From positions 23,341,753 to 23,405,752 of the forward strand of contig NC_091172.1 of assembly GCF_040958095.1 (NCBI RefSeq): 64,000 nt of DNA, given 5' to 3'. Source of the stretch: Procambarus clarkii (Eukaryota > Arthropoda > Malacostraca > Decapoda > Cambaridae). Positions 33,447 through 45,900 of this stretch are shown here, one piece after another (position 1 is the stretch's first letter; every line of letters begins with the position of its first letter). The translations under genes and the position numbers were made by a program. A model generated the notes under the pieces. It made no database searches and was not told the origin of the DNA. It saw only the letters and a list, made by a program, of their open reading frames with translations.

Positions 33447-33570
33447 TTTCAAGTGTAGATATGATAGAGCCCAATAGGCTCAGGAACCTGTACACTTGTT
33501 GATTGACGGTTGAGAGGCGGGACCAAAGAGCCAGAGCTCAACCCCCACAAGCACAATTAGGTGAGTACAC
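33447..33570 (+). mobile_element. LINE family A 3' UTR fragment
   Basis: TTTCAAGTGTAGATATGATA, GAGCCCAATAGGCTCAGGAA, GATTGACGGTTGAGAGGCGG, ending TTAGGTGAGTACACAG. It directly precedes the 5' end of the next LINE copy, so two elements are joined tail to head. Confidence 0.85.
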
Positions 33571-33574
33571 AGAT

Positions 33575-35285
33575 CCCACAGGTCCCCCCCAGAGGAGAAG
33601 CAGAAGAGAGTCAGTTTCAGGGTAATGTACTCGAATATAGATGGGATCACAAGCAAGGCAAGTGAAGTGAGGGAAAGAGCACAAGAAGTGAACCCAGGTG
33701 TAATCGGACTCACTGAAACAAAACTCTCTGGAATCATAACGAATGCCGTGTTTCCCCAGGAGTACACAGTAATAAGAAAAGAGAGGGAAGGTAGGGGAGG
33801 AGGCAGAGTGGCCCTACTCATGAGAAAGGAATGGAGTTTTAAGGAGATGGCTATCCCAGGCTGTGAGGGGTTCAGAGACTACATAGAAGGCACCATGACA
33901 ATGGCCAGTGTCCTTAACTTGTATACCATGCAAGGTGATGGAGAAGATCGTGAGGAAAAAACTAGTAACACATCTGGAGAGAAGAAACTTCGTGACAACC
34001 CATCAACATGGGTTCAGAGATGGTAAATCTTGGCTCGCTGGCTTAATAGAATTCTACCACCAGGTGACAAAGATTAAGCAAAAAAGAGAAGGATGGGCGG
34101 ACTGCATTTTCTTGGACTGTCGGAAAGCCTTTGACACAATACTCCATAAGAGACTGGTACATAAGCTGGAGAGAGAGAGGAAGGAGTAACTGGTAAGGTG
34201 CTCCAGTGGATAAGGGAGAACCTAAGCAATAGGAAGCAGCGAGTTACAGAGAGGGTTTGAGACTTAAGATTGGCGTGAAGTCACCAGTGGGGTCCCCACA
34301 GGGCTCTACTCAGACCTATTTTGTTTCCGATATATGTAAATGATCTCCCGGAGAGTATAGCCTCATTCCTCTCGATGTTTGCCGATGATGGCAAAATTAT
34401 GAGAAGGATTAAGACAGAGTAGGACAGCTTGAGACTTCAAGAAGACCTGGACAAACTGAAGGACTGGTCCCATAAAGGGTTGTTAGAGTTTAACCCGAGC
34501 AAATGTAACGTAATGAAGATAGGTGTTGGGAGCAGGAGGCCAGATACAAGGCATCATTTGGGAGATGAAATTCTTCTAGAATCAGAGAGAGTGAAAGACT
34601 TGGGGGTTGATATCACGCCAGACCTGTCCCCTGAAGCTCACATCAAGAAAATAACATCAGCGGCATATGACAGGTTGGACAACATAAGAACGGACTTTAA
34701 AAACTTGTGTAAGGAATCATTCAGAATTTTGTATACCTCATACTTCAGACCAATCCTGGAGAATAAGCTCCAGCATGGAGTCCATATCTAGTCAAGAATA
34801 AAACTAATTTGGAGAAGGCTCAGAGGTTTGCCACCAGACTGGTATCCGAACTGAGGGGCATGAAGTATGAGGAAAGGCTACGGGAATTAAACTTCACGTC
34901 GCTAAAAGACAGGAGAGTTAGGGGAGACATGATCACCACATAGAAGATTCCCAGAGGAATTGATAGGGTAGACAAAAACAGTTTATTTAACACAAGGTGC
35001 ACATGCACTGGGGGACATAGGTGGAAATTGAGTGCCCAAATGAGTCATTAGAAAAATTAGAAAGAATTTTTTTAGTATCAGAGTAGTTAACAAGTGGAAT
35101 GCACTAGAAAGTGATGTAGTGATGGCTGACTCCATACCCAGTTTCAAGTGTAGATATGATAGAGCCCAGTAGGCTCAGGAATCTGTACACCAGTTGATTG
35201 ACGGTTGAGAGGTTGGACCAAAGGGCCGAAACAACCCCCGCAAGCACACAATTAGGCGAGTACACACACACACACACACTGTTAC
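33575..35285 (+). mobile_element. CR1-like LINE (family A) with internal deletion
   Basis: Starts with endonuclease sequence VMYSNIDGITSKASEVRE and VIGLTETKLSGI (33625-33900). It then jumps near 33905 straight into reverse transcriptase (VSLTCIPCKVMEKIV, HQHGFRDGKSWLAGLIEFYH, CIFLDCRKAFDTILHKRL), so most of the endonuclease, the linker and the reverse-transcriptase fingers are deleted. The catalytic loop is MFADDGKIM (34375). The thumb follows at 34429-34791 (FNPSKCNVMKIG, DLGVDITPDLSPEAHIK). Nonsense at 34421 and frameshifts near 34000 and 34250 break it. The 3' UTR runs to GCGAGTACACACACACAC at about 35280. Confidence 0.9.
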
Positions 35286-36178
35286 GGCCACAATGGGTAG
35301 CAACTGGGTTCTTTGCTGGTGGAACTAAAGTTATGCTATCCGGCCCCAAGTTAGTAGTGGCTTTCAAGGAGTGAGCTCGGTAATGCAAGTAAAACACAAA
35401 GGGGGGGGGGGGTTGCATTGAATACGACACTTCATCAGTTATCAATATATTCACATATAATCACTTTCCCATCATCTCATATATAATCCTAAAGGAAGTA
35501 TTACTACACTTAATATGTGCACAAGTGTCTCTCTCATAGGACACTAAGCGCTCCTCGATGCTCAATCGATGCAGTCTTGTCAGCTACCGTGTTTCCTCAA
35601 CACACAGTACCGTCCTCAACCAGTACTGGGAAACACCAACAAGTCTACCCTAGCCACGGGCCAGCGAAAACACAGTCTCACTAGGTGCTCCTTGTGAACG
35701 CCCACAATCACTCCAGCCTGGTGCTGGCAGAGAACATCAGCCTCGCGCTGCTGGGCCTCTTCACGTACAAATACAAGGGTAGTGAACCCCTGGCAGGAGC
35801 TTCTTGCAACTAGCTAGTTACACTCCTCCGTAGCACCTTACTGTCGGTCGTCTCTTCCGTCAGCCAGTCCCGGGTACGCCGAATTCTGTCACTGCCACTT
35901 CACAGGCAGACAGTAGAACACTACACAGTTCTTCTCCGGCGGCGGCTCACTGCTTCCGTAAAGCAGAATGGAGTAGAGAGATATTGGCTGCCCTTGGTAG
36001 ACTGACTGTCCTCGTACCACAGCAGCCCTACGTCGACTCTGTGGATACAGACGTCATCAGTACACTGATCAGTACATGGGACACTAGGAAATATCACTTA
36101 CGTACTCTGACATAGACATACAGCAGCTACCTCTCGAGCTGACTAGGACAGGAATCTAGCGCCTCTTGCTGGTATAAT
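35286..36178. other. unassigned ~0.9-kb sequence before the giant palindrome
   Basis: Starts near TGTTACGGCCACAATGGGTA, contains a poly-G run (35401), and is otherwise of balanced composition without open frames or tandem repeats. It could be a repeat such as a solo LTR, but no ends, duplications or motifs support that firmly. Confidence 0.35.
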
Positions 36179-36184
36179 CCTATC
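36179..36184. repeat. target-site duplication CCTATC (left)
   Basis: Immediately precedes the left arm. An identical copy follows the right arm at 49216. Confidence 0.85.
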
Positions 36185-36203
36185 AGTAGTAGGGATGGCT
36201 CCA

Positions 36204-36242
36204 CACAGACGATATTTTTTTTCAGGTCAAATATCGTCTGTG
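36204..36242. repeat. subterminal hairpin in left arm (mirror 49158-49196)
   Basis: CACAGACGATATTT and AAATATCGTCTGTG form a perfect 14-bp stem around an 11-nt loop, 19 bp in from the arm end. The mirror hairpin lies in the right arm. Confidence 0.95.
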
Positions 36243-36440
36243 CGCCCCAAGGGTTTCAGGTAAATTTAGAATATCCCCTGTGCGCCCCAAGGGTTTCAGG
36301 TCAAATATCCCCTGTGCGCCCCAAGGGTTTCAGGTCAAATATCCCCTGTGCGCCCCAAGGGTTTCAGGTCAAATATCCCCTGTGCGCCCCAAGGGTTTCA
36401 GGTCAAATATCCCCTGTGCGCCCCAAGGGTTTCAGGTAAA
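36240..36440. repeat. 33-bp tandem repeat in left arm (mirror 48960-49160)
   Basis: About six units with CCTGTGCGCCCCAAGGGTTT and CAGGTCAAATA. First and last units read CAGGTAAATT instead. Confidence 0.95.
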
Positions 36441-37039
36441 TTTTGTCAGTCACAGATTTTAGAAGTAAGGATTTCTTATGAGAAAAATAATTTCCGAGAC
36501 TTAGAAGTTTGTTAAAGCCTTATGGGAGAAATTCAAATAACGTGTGTAGCACTTTAGGGCTTCCAGGAGAACTCTACGGACATATTTTACATGTTTTCAA
36601 CTTACAAAATCGTCTATGTAAGCCTTAGTTATTCATATAAATTTAGAAAATCACCTGTGTAAGTCATGGTTTTCAAGTCTCGTACCTCACACCCCCCTCC
36701 CTCCCCCCTTACCTCGCAATCTCTCGCGTCACCTTTATTTACTTTGCGCCCAGCCAGCCAGCCAGTCAGCTCTTAATCTTATCTTATCTTATCCGTAATA
36801 TCTGGACCGTCTCTCTCTCTCTCTCCCTCCTCTCTCTCTCTCCTCTTCATATTATTCCCTCTTCCTATTTTCTGACATCGTATGTTTTCTCCTTTTCATT
36901 AAGCAAGTTAGTTTTTACACAAATAAATCGCGTTAGTAAGCAAGTTCTAGCTCACGTTCCCCACCTTAGTCCCCTGTCATATAATGAATACTATCATTCC
37001 AATCCCTCTAAAATTTAAAAATAATCATATTTCAAACGT

Positions 37040-37700
37040 AGTTCAATACAGTAATTTAGTTACCAAGCTCCAGCGCTTGTCCTCCGCCTTAGCTCTCTCT
37101 CGTATCTTCGTTAGTAACAGATCAATTCCCCTGAAATTTTTACCCTCTGTATTTCAGGCACCATAAATAAGATCAAAACAGTTACCAAGCTCCAGCGCTT
37201 GTCCTCCGCCTTAGTTCTCTTTCATATCTTTGCAAATAAACCATCAATTTCCCTTAAATTTTTACCCTCTGTATTTCAGACACCGTAAATAAAATCAAGT
37301 CAGTTACTGAGCTCCAGCTCTCGTCCCCGCCTTAGTTCTCCTTCGTATCTTTGTAAATAACCCATCAATTTCCCTAAAATTAAAAGCAGACATACTTCAA
37401 AGTTAGTAAATAAGATCAAGTCAGTTACTGAGCTCCAGCTCTTGTCCCCCACCCTCTTCCACCCTCAAGTCTTTGTAAATAAACCATCAATTTCCCCGAA
37501 ATTTTTACCCTCTGTATTTCAGACATAGTAAATATGAAGTAACAAATATAAAACTCTAGCTCTTGTCCTCTGTCCAAGTTCACTCATGTAAATTCATTAC
37601 TATCAGTCCAAATCCCCCTGAGATTTAAACACCCAACTACATTTTCAGACATAGTAAATAAAACCAGTTCAGTTATCAAGTTTCAACTCTTGTGCCCCAG
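37040..37700. repeat. degenerate ~120-150-bp tandem units in left arm (mirror 47700-48360)
   Basis: TTTTACCCTCTGTATTTCAG recurs near 37139, 37259 and 37506, with CAAGCTCCAGCGCTTGTCCT or GAGCTCCAGCTCTTGTCC between. About five units with drift. Confidence 0.8.
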
Positions 37701-37974
37701 CTTAGTTCATTTGTGCAAGTTCTTTATTTTCCAACTAAATCACCTGAGATTTAAGATCACCTTATTTTCTAACGAAGTAAAATTAATCTGGACATTAGCA
37801 AAGCTCCATTTCCTCAGCCTTAGATCATCAGACATAAATATATTCGATCAAGTCCCTCTCCAGCCTATCTGTTTGTCTGAGTAATTACTTTACCCTTCTC
37901 ATCCCCAACGTATCAATCCCCAACGTATCAAAACCTTCAATAATCATACTGTATTTGCATATTTTCTCTATATT

Positions 37975-38500
37975 CAGCTGTGTTCTTCACATTTTGTCCA
38001 TGTTTTCTTTGTTCACTCCATGTTCTTCAAATGTTCACAGTCCCATTCAGTTCATATTTTCACAAGTATCTCCATTTTTTCTGTAATCTTTCTCTTAGTC
38101 TCATTACTTTCTCTACAAATTCTAGTCATATTTTCTATGTTTTCATGTTCATCACATGTTCTCTTTACAACTTTTATACTCAATATTCATGCTAACTTCC
38201 ATATTTTTGTGTTCTTTGTCAATATTCATGTTCCTCTACAAGTTCATGTTCCTCACAAGATCACTTCGTTTTTCACCTTCACTTACATGTTTTCTACATT
38301 CTTTGTCATATTCTCCATGTTCTTCACAAGTCCATTGTTCATTCTTTGTATTCCCTATTCTCCTTATCATGTTTTCATGTTCTCTGTAAGTTCATATTCC
38401 CAGCATGTTCACTGTATTCATCAACTTTTCTTACATGTGTTCTTTGCCATGTTCCCCATATGTTCTCTGGGTTTTTCCCCTTACATGTTATGTAACGTTC
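37975..38500. repeat. CATGTTC-rich degenerate repeat in left arm (mirror 46900-47425)
   Basis: TTCATGTTC, CATGTTCT and TCACAAGT recur irregularly. A 161-codon Phe/Ser-rich frame lies here and, inverted, in the other arm. It has no recognisable domain and looks like a composition artefact. Confidence 0.75.
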
Positions 38501-39120
38501 CTTAACTAAAAAAATCTTTCGCCAATCAACTAAAACATAGTCACTTTCGTCATTTCTCAACTAAACCTATTATCCAGTCAACTAAAAATAGTCAGAAATA
38601 GCCTCGTTCAACCTTTCTCTTAGCTAAAAATTGTCAAAGGAAACTTCTTTCAGCACTTTCTTAACAGCCGCTATGTTTCATCAAGTAAGAAAAAATTGTC
38701 AAAGGAAACTTTCCAAAACTGTTCATAACTAGCTTTTATCCATCGTCAATCAACTAAATAATAACTTTCATCATTTCTTAACTAAACTTATTCCCCAGTC
38801 ATCAGAAAATAGCCGTGTTCTTCATGTTTCATTGTCATTTCATAACTAAAATTATCCATCAATCAACAGAAAAAGTCATATTCATCATTTCGTAACAGCC
38901 ATTATGTTTTCGTCAAGTAAGAAAATATAGTCAAAGATATCTATCATCGTCGTTCTTAACTTCCATTTATACTTTGTGGAGCACTAAAAATAGTCAAATG
39001 TAACTTTTTCAACACTTTCGTAACTAAAATTATATGTCGCTAAGTAAGAAAAATAGTCAAATGTAACTTTTTCAGCACTTTCGTAAAAATTATATGTCGT
39101 CAAGTACGAAAAATAGTCAA
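38501..39120. repeat. AACTAAA/GTCAAAGG degenerate repeat in left arm (mirror 46280-46899)
   Basis: AAAAATAGTCAAATGTAACT, TTTCAGCACTTTCTTAAC and CAATCAACTAAA recur with drift. Confidence 0.75.
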
Positions 39121-40690
39121 AGGTGCTCTCCGTGACACCAAAGTTACTCTTCGAGAAATCAAAGACACTCTTCAATACATCAAGGACTTACTCAAAGATA
39201 CCAAAGTTACACTCTAAGACATCCTTCGAGACATCAAAGACATCCTTTAAGACTTCAAGGGCACTCTTCGAGATATCAAAAGACACTCTCAAACACTCAA
39301 AATTTACTCGCATCCTCAAAGTTATTCTCAGAGTCATCAAAAAGTTAATCTCATTCATCAAAATGCTATTCTCTAAGTAGCCTTTCGTTCATCAGAGAAA
39401 CTTTCTAAGACATCTTCGTTCATTAAAGTTAATCTCAGAGGCATAAAAGTTATTCTCGGAGCTATCAAAATTAATCTCTAAAACAACAAAAGTTAATCTC
39501 TATCATCAATGTTGTTTCAAAGACATCAAAGTTACTTTTCATTACATCAAAGACGCATTCAAATACTACCCATGTTCTCAGAAGTCATTCTCTAAGCCAT
39601 CAATGTTCTTCTCCAAGACATAAAAGTTATTCTCTATGTCATCAAAAGTTATTCTCTGAGCTAACAAAATACTACTCATGTTCTCAAAGACATTCTCCAA
39701 TTCATCAATGTTGTTTCAAAGACATCAAAGTTAATCTCAGAGTTATCCAAAGACATTCTCAAAGTCATCTAAAGTTATTCTCTAAGACATCAAAGTTATT
39801 CTAAGAGTTATCAAAAGTTATTCTCAGTCATGTTATGTTATTCTCTAACTCACTTCCATTCATCAAAAGACATTCTCTAAGCCCTCAAAGTTATTCCCAG
39901 AGTCATCAAAAAGTTATTCTTCAAAACATAAAATTTGCTCTGTAAGATATCTTCGTTCATCAAACTTATTCTCAGAGATATCTAAAGTTATTCTCAGAAC
40001 AATCAAAAGTTATTCTAAGACAACAAAGTCTTTCTCAGAGTCATCAAAGTTATTCTCAGAGTCACCTTTGTTATTCAAAGAAGCCTTCTGAGACATCCTC
40101 GTTCAACAAAAACTGTCCTCAGAGCCATCAAAAAGTTAAATACAGTCGTCAAAGTTATTCTTTAAGTATCTTTTCGTTCATCAGAGAAGCTTTCTAAGAC
40201 ATCTTTGTTCATCCAAGTTGTTCTCTAAGACATCAATCTTGTTCTCTAAGACATCAAAGATGTTCTCTAAATCATAAAAGTTAATCTCTAAGTTACCTTC
40301 GTTCATCAGAGAAACTTTCCAAAACATCTTCGTTCATCAAACTTGTTTTCAAAGTCATCAAATGTTATTCTCGAAGTCATCAAAGATATTTTCAGAGACA
40401 TCTAAAGTTAATTTCTATGTTATAAAAGTTATTCTCAGAGACATCTAAAGTTAATCTTGGTCATCAAAGTTGTTCTCTAAACATCAATGTTGTTCTCCAA
40501 GACATCAAAGATGTTCTCAAAATCATAAAAGTTATTCCCAGAGCTATCAAAGTGATCTCTAATTCATCTTCGTTCTCCCAAAGTTGTTCTCTAAGACACC
40601 TTCGTTCATCAAAGAAACTCTCCTTCTTCCATCATGTTATTCTTTAAGACATCTTCAGTCATAAAATTTTCTCTCCAAAATGTAACTAGT
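39121..40690. repeat. AAAGTTATTCTCAGAG degenerate repeat block in left arm (mirror 44710-46279)
   Basis: The largest block of the arm (~1.6 kb). Loosely repeated units of ATCAAAGTTATTCTCAGAGT and TCTCTAAGACATCAAAG, roughly 20-25 bp each, dozens of copies. Confidence 0.85.
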
Positions 40691-40769
40691 TCAGCTTTTC
40701 ATACCAAACCTGCATTTCTGTTAAAATATATTTTCGCAGACACTTTACCCTAAAACTGTTCTCTGAACT

Positions 40770-41640
40770 ATCCTAACTTAACTTACCTTACCTTACCTAT
40801 CTTACCTAACTTTACCTATGTTACCTTACCTTACCTACCTTTCCTAACTTAACCTATCTTACCTAACTTTACCTATGTTACCTTACCTTACCTACCTTTC
40901 CTAACCTAACTTTACCTATGTTACCTTACCTTACCTACCTTTCCTAACTTAACCTGCTTAACCTATCTTACCTAACTTTACCTATGTTACCTTACCTTAC
41001 CTACCTTTCCTAACCTAACTTTACCTATGTTACCTTACCTTACCTACCTTTCCTAACCTAACTTTACCTATGTTACCTTACCTTACCTACCTTTCCTAAC
41101 TTATCCTGCTTAACCTATCTTACCTAACTTTACCTATGTTACCTTACCTACCTTTCCTAACTTAACCTGCTTAACCTATCTTACCTAACTTTACCTATCT
41201 TACCTAACTTTACCTATGTTACCTTACCTTACCTACCTTTCCTAACTTAACCCGCTTAACCTATCTTACCTAACTTTACCTATCTTACCTAACTTAACTT
41301 TCATAACCTAACTTTACCTATCCTAACATAACTTACCTTACCTTCCCTATCTTACCTAACTTTACCTATCCTAACATAACTTACCTTACCTTCCCTAACT
41401 TAACCTAACTTTACCTATCCTAACTTAACTTACCTTTCATAACCTAACTTTACCTATCCTAACATAACTTACCTTACCTTCCCTAACTTAACCTAACTTT
41501 ACCTATCCTAACTTAACTTACCTAACTTATTCTGCTTAACATAACTTACCTTACCTTCCCTATCTTACCTAACTTTACCTATCCTATCCTAACCTAACTT
41601 GTCTTACCTAACTTAATCTTACTTTCCCAAACTGATGTAT
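40770..41640. repeat. TTACC/TTAACCTA array in left arm (mirror 43751-44630)
   Basis: Composite units of CCTAACTTTACCTATGTTAC and CTTACCTACCTTTCC. Superficially telomere-like, but not a clean arthropod TTAGG/CCTAA tract. The only clear length difference between arms is here: the right arm has 9 extra bases (CTGCTTAAC on this strand) near 44540, absent at about 40855. Confidence 0.92.
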
Positions 41641-41749
41641 CCTAACTTATCTAGTCCAACCAGACATGCTCTAACTTACATAAGTATTCCTTCTTGTCTT
41701 TGTGTTTCGTCAATCATTGTCTCATATTCATTTACTCATTTCATTAGTT

Positions 41750-42105
41750 AATTTCTCAAATGGGCACTTATGCATTTCAAGTGCTATTTTGTTAGAGATT
41801 GGATATTTAAGCATTTCAAAGAATTATAATTTCTCAAATGGTCACTTATGCATTTCAAGTGCTATTTGTTAGAGATTGGATATTTAAGCATTTCAAAGAA
41901 TTTTTGTTATATATGGGCATTTACTCATTTCAAGGGATAATTTCTCAAATGGACGTTTTTGCATTTCAAGTGTTATTTGTTTAAGATTGGGTGTTTAACC
42001 ATTTCAAAGGTTTTTCATATATATGGGAACTTACTCGTTTCAAGGGCCAATTTCTCAAATGGTCATTTTTGCAGATCAAGGGTTATTTGTTAAAGTTCAT
42101 CAAGT
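41750..42105. repeat. ~75-bp tandem repeat in left arm (mirror 43286-43641)
   Basis: About four units with AATTTCTCAAATGG, GCATTTCAAGTGCTATTTG and GATTGGATATTTAAGCATTT. Confidence 0.9.
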
Positions 42106-42134
42106 TGCTCATAAGTTGTATTTATTATGTTTGT

Positions 42135-42362
42135 TATCATATGTTCTTATTCCCCAACCCCTTAACCTAACCTCTTGTAATCTTAGTGTATTTGGTAGGT
42201 TCTATCATATGTTCTTATTCCCCAACCCCTTAACCTAACCTCTTGTAATCTTAGTGTATTTGGTAGGTTCTATCATATGTTCTTATTCCCCAACCCCTTA
42301 ACCTAACCTCTTGTAATCTTAGTGTATTTGGTAGGTTCTATCATATGTTCTTATTCCCCTAA
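42135..42362. repeat. 68-bp tandem repeat in left arm (mirror 43029-43256)
   Basis: Just over three units; TATCATATGTTCTTATTCCC recurs at 42135, 42203, 42271 and 42339. Confidence 0.95.
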
Positions 42363-42474
42363 CCTTTCAGATGTAGTTTGTGGTGTTTTTGACGTATTTG
42401 TTGAATATATTATCCTTTTCCTAACCTTTCAGATGTAGTTTTGTTTCTCCTTTTTGTATATTTTTACCCAAACC

Positions 42475-42916
42475 ATCTTTCCTTCTTTACTTTGATTCTC
42501 CTACTCCTTCTAACCCTCCTTTTTCTATCTCTCTCCCTTATTCTCTCTCTTCCTCCCCCTCTCTCTCCCTCATTTGCTCAAATGCTCTCTTGTTTCTCAA
42601 ATTCAAGTCTTATTGCTCCCATTCTCACACCCTCATTCTCATTCACTTAGTTTTTCTTTTTCTCAATTCAAGTCTTAGTGCTCCCATGCCCACACTCTCT
42701 CTCATTCTCTCTTCTTTGGTCCCATTTTCTTCCGCCCCCTCTCTCTTACTCCTTGCTCTTCTTTCATGCTCTCACTCCCTTGAGCTCTTGTTTCTCAATT
42801 TCAAGTCTTAGTAGATCTGATTCTTTACTATTGTAATTTTATTATTACTAAGATAAAGAATGAACTTATATGTGAAAACAAAGTAAAAGAAGGAAAGAAG
42901 GTTAAGTGGGATGATG
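42475..42916. other. 442-bp unique spacer between the arms
   Basis: Pyrimidine-rich with three diverged copies of TTCAAGTCTTAGTGCTCCCA, ending in A/T-rich sequence. No coding content. A transposase-bearing relative would be expected to have its genes here. Confidence 0.85.
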
Positions 42917-45900
42917 GGTTTGGGTAAAAATATACAAAAAGGAGAAACAAAACTACATCTGAAAGGTTAGGAAAAGGATAATATATTCAACAAATACGTT
43001 AAAAACACCACAAACTACATCTGAAAGGTTAGGGGAATAAGAACATATGATAGAACCTACCAAATACACTAAGATTACAAGAGGTTAGGTTAAGGGGTTG
43101 GGGAATAAGAACATATGATAGAACCTACCAAATACACTAAGATTACAAGAGGTTAGGTTAAGGGGTTGGGGAATAAGAACATATGATAGAACCTACCAAA
43201 TACACTAAGATTACAAGAGGTTAGGTTAAGGGGTTGGGGAATAAGAACATATGATAACAAACATAATAAATACAACTTATGAGCAACTTGATGAACTTTA
43301 ACAAATAACCCTTGATCTGCAAAAATGACCATTTGAGAAATTGGCCCTTGAAACGAGTAAGTTCCCATATATATGAAAAACCTTTGAAATGGTTAAACAC
43401 CCAATCTTAAACAAATAACACTTGAAATGCAAAAACGTCCATTTGAGAAATTATCCCTTGAAATGAGTAAATGCCCATATATAACAAAAATTCTTTGAAA
43501 TGCTTAAATATCCAATCTCTAACAAATAGCACTTGAAATGCATAAGTGACCATTTGAGAAATTATAATTCTTTGAAATGCTTAAATATCCAATCTCTAAC
43601 AAAATAGCACTTGAAATGCATAAGTGCCCATTTGAGAAATTAACTAATGAAATGAGTAAATGAATATGAGACAATGATTGACGAAACACAAAGACAAGAA
43701 GGAATACTTATGTAAGTTAGAGCATGTCTGGTTGGACTAGATAAGTTAGGATACATCAGTTTGGGAAAGTAAGATTAAGTTAGGTAAGACAAGTTAGGTT
43801 AGGATAGGATAGGTAAAGTTAGGTAAGATAGGGAAGGTAAGGTAAGTTATGTTAAGCAGAATAAGTTAGGTAAGTTAAGTTAGGATAGGTAAAGTTAGGT
43901 TAAGTTAGGGAAGGTAAGGTAAGTTATGTTAGGATAGGTAAAGTTAGGTTATGAAAGGTAAGTTAAGTTAGGATAGGTAAAGTTAGGTTAAGTTAGGGAA
44001 GGTAAGGTAAGTTATGTTAGGATAGGTAAAGTTAGGTAAGATAGGGAAGGTAAGGTAAGTTATGTTAGGATAGGTAAAGTTAGGTTATGAAAGTTAAGTT
44101 AGGTAAGATAGGTAAAGTTAGGTAAGATAGGTTAAGCGGGTTAAGTTAGGAAAGGTAGGTAAGGTAAGGTAACATAGGTAAAGTTAGGTAAGATAGGTAA
44201 AGTTAGGTAAGATAGGTTAAGCAGGTTAAGTTAGGAAAGGTAGGTAAGGTAACATAGGTAAAGTTAGGTAAGATAGGTTAAGCAGGATAAGTTAGGAAAG
44301 GTAGGTAAGGTAAGGTAACATAGGTAAAGTTAGGTTAGGAAAGGTAGGTAAGGTAAGGTAACATAGGTAAAGTTAGGTTAGGAAAGGTAGGTAAGGTAAG
44401 GTAACATAGGTAAAGTTAGGTAAGATAGGTTAAGCAGGTTAAGTTAGGAAAGGTAGGTAAGGTAAGGTAACATAGGTAAAGTTAGGTTAGGAAAGGTAGG
44501 TAAGGTAAGGTAACATAGGTAAAGTTAGGTAAGATAGGTTAAGCAGGTTAAGTTAGGAAAGGTAGGTAAGGTAAGGTAACATAGGTAAAGTTAGGTAAGA
44601 TAGGTAAGGTAAGGTAAGTTAAGTTAGGATAGTTCAGAGAACAGTTTTAGGGTAAAGTGTCTGCGAAAATATATTTTAACAGAAATGCAGGTTTGGTATG
44701 AAAAGCTGAACTAGTTACATTTTGGAGAGAAAATTTTATGACTGAAGATGTCTTAAAGAATAACATGATGGAAGAAGGAGAGTTTCTTTGATGAACGAAG
44801 GTGTCTTAGAGAACAACTTTGGGAGAACGAAGATGAATTAGAGATCACTTTGATAGCTCTGGGAATAACTTTTATGATTTTGAGAACATCTTTGATGTCT
44901 TGGAGAACAACATTGATGTTTAGAGAACAACTTTGATGACCAAGATTAACTTTAGATGTCTCTGAGAATAACTTTTATAACATAGAAATTAACTTTAGAT
45001 GTCTCTGAAAATATCTTTGATGACTTCGAGAATAACATTTGATGACTTTGAAAACAAGTTTGATGAACGAAGATGTTTTGGAAAGTTTCTCTGATGAACG
45101 AAGGTAACTTAGAGATTAACTTTTATGATTTAGAGAACATCTTTGATGTCTTAGAGAACAAGATTGATGTCTTAGAGAACAACTTGGATGAACAAAGATG
45201 TCTTAGAAAGCTTCTCTGATGAACGAAAAGATACTTAGAGAATAACTTTGACGACTGTATTTAACTTTTTGATGGCTCTGAGGACAGTTTTTGTTGAACG
45301 AGGATGTCTCAGAAGGCTTCTTTGAATAACAAAGGTGACTCTGAGAATAACTTTGATGACTCTGAGAAAGACTTTGTTGTCTTAGAATAACTTTTGATTG
45401 TTCTGAGAATAACTTTAGATATCTCTGAGAATAAGTTTGATGAACGAAGATATCTTACAGAGCAAATTTTATGTTTTGAAGAATAACTTTTTGATGACTC
45501 TGGGAATAACTTTGAGGGCTTAGAGAATGTCTTTTGATGAATGGAAGTGAGTTAGAGAATAACATAACATGACTGAGAATAACTTTTGATAACTCTTAGA
45601 ATAACTTTGATGTCTTAGAGAATAACTTTAGATGACTTTGAGAATGTCTTTGGATAACTCTGAGATTAACTTTGATGTCTTTGAAACAACATTGATGAAT
45701 TGGAGAATGTCTTTGAGAACATGAGTAGTATTTTGTTAGCTCAGAGAATAACTTTTGATGACATAGAGAATAACTTTTATGTCTTAGAGAAGAACATTGA
45801 TGGCTTAGAGAATGACTTCTGAGAACATGGGTAGTATTTGAATGCGTCTTTGATGTAATGAAAAGTAACTTTGATGTCTTTGAAACAACATTGATGATAG

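Larger units (their letters stand above)
36185..42474 (+). repeat. left arm of the giant inverted repeat (~6.29 kb)
   Basis: Read on + it is poor in G and composed almost wholly of successive degenerate tandem repeats. It ends at TTTTTACCCAAACC (42461-42474), after which the two halves diverge. Confidence 0.95.

Noticed and set aside
37975-38505. 161-codon Phe/Ser-rich frame, mirrored at 46895-47380, as a membrane protein
   Set aside because: It follows the CATGTTC repeat composition, has no recognisable family and duplicates only because the arms duplicate.
40770-41640. Interstitial telomere tract
   Set aside because: Units mix TTACC, TTAACC and CCTAA irregularly; there is no sustained arthropod TTAGG/CCTAA run, and it lies inside the foldback arms.
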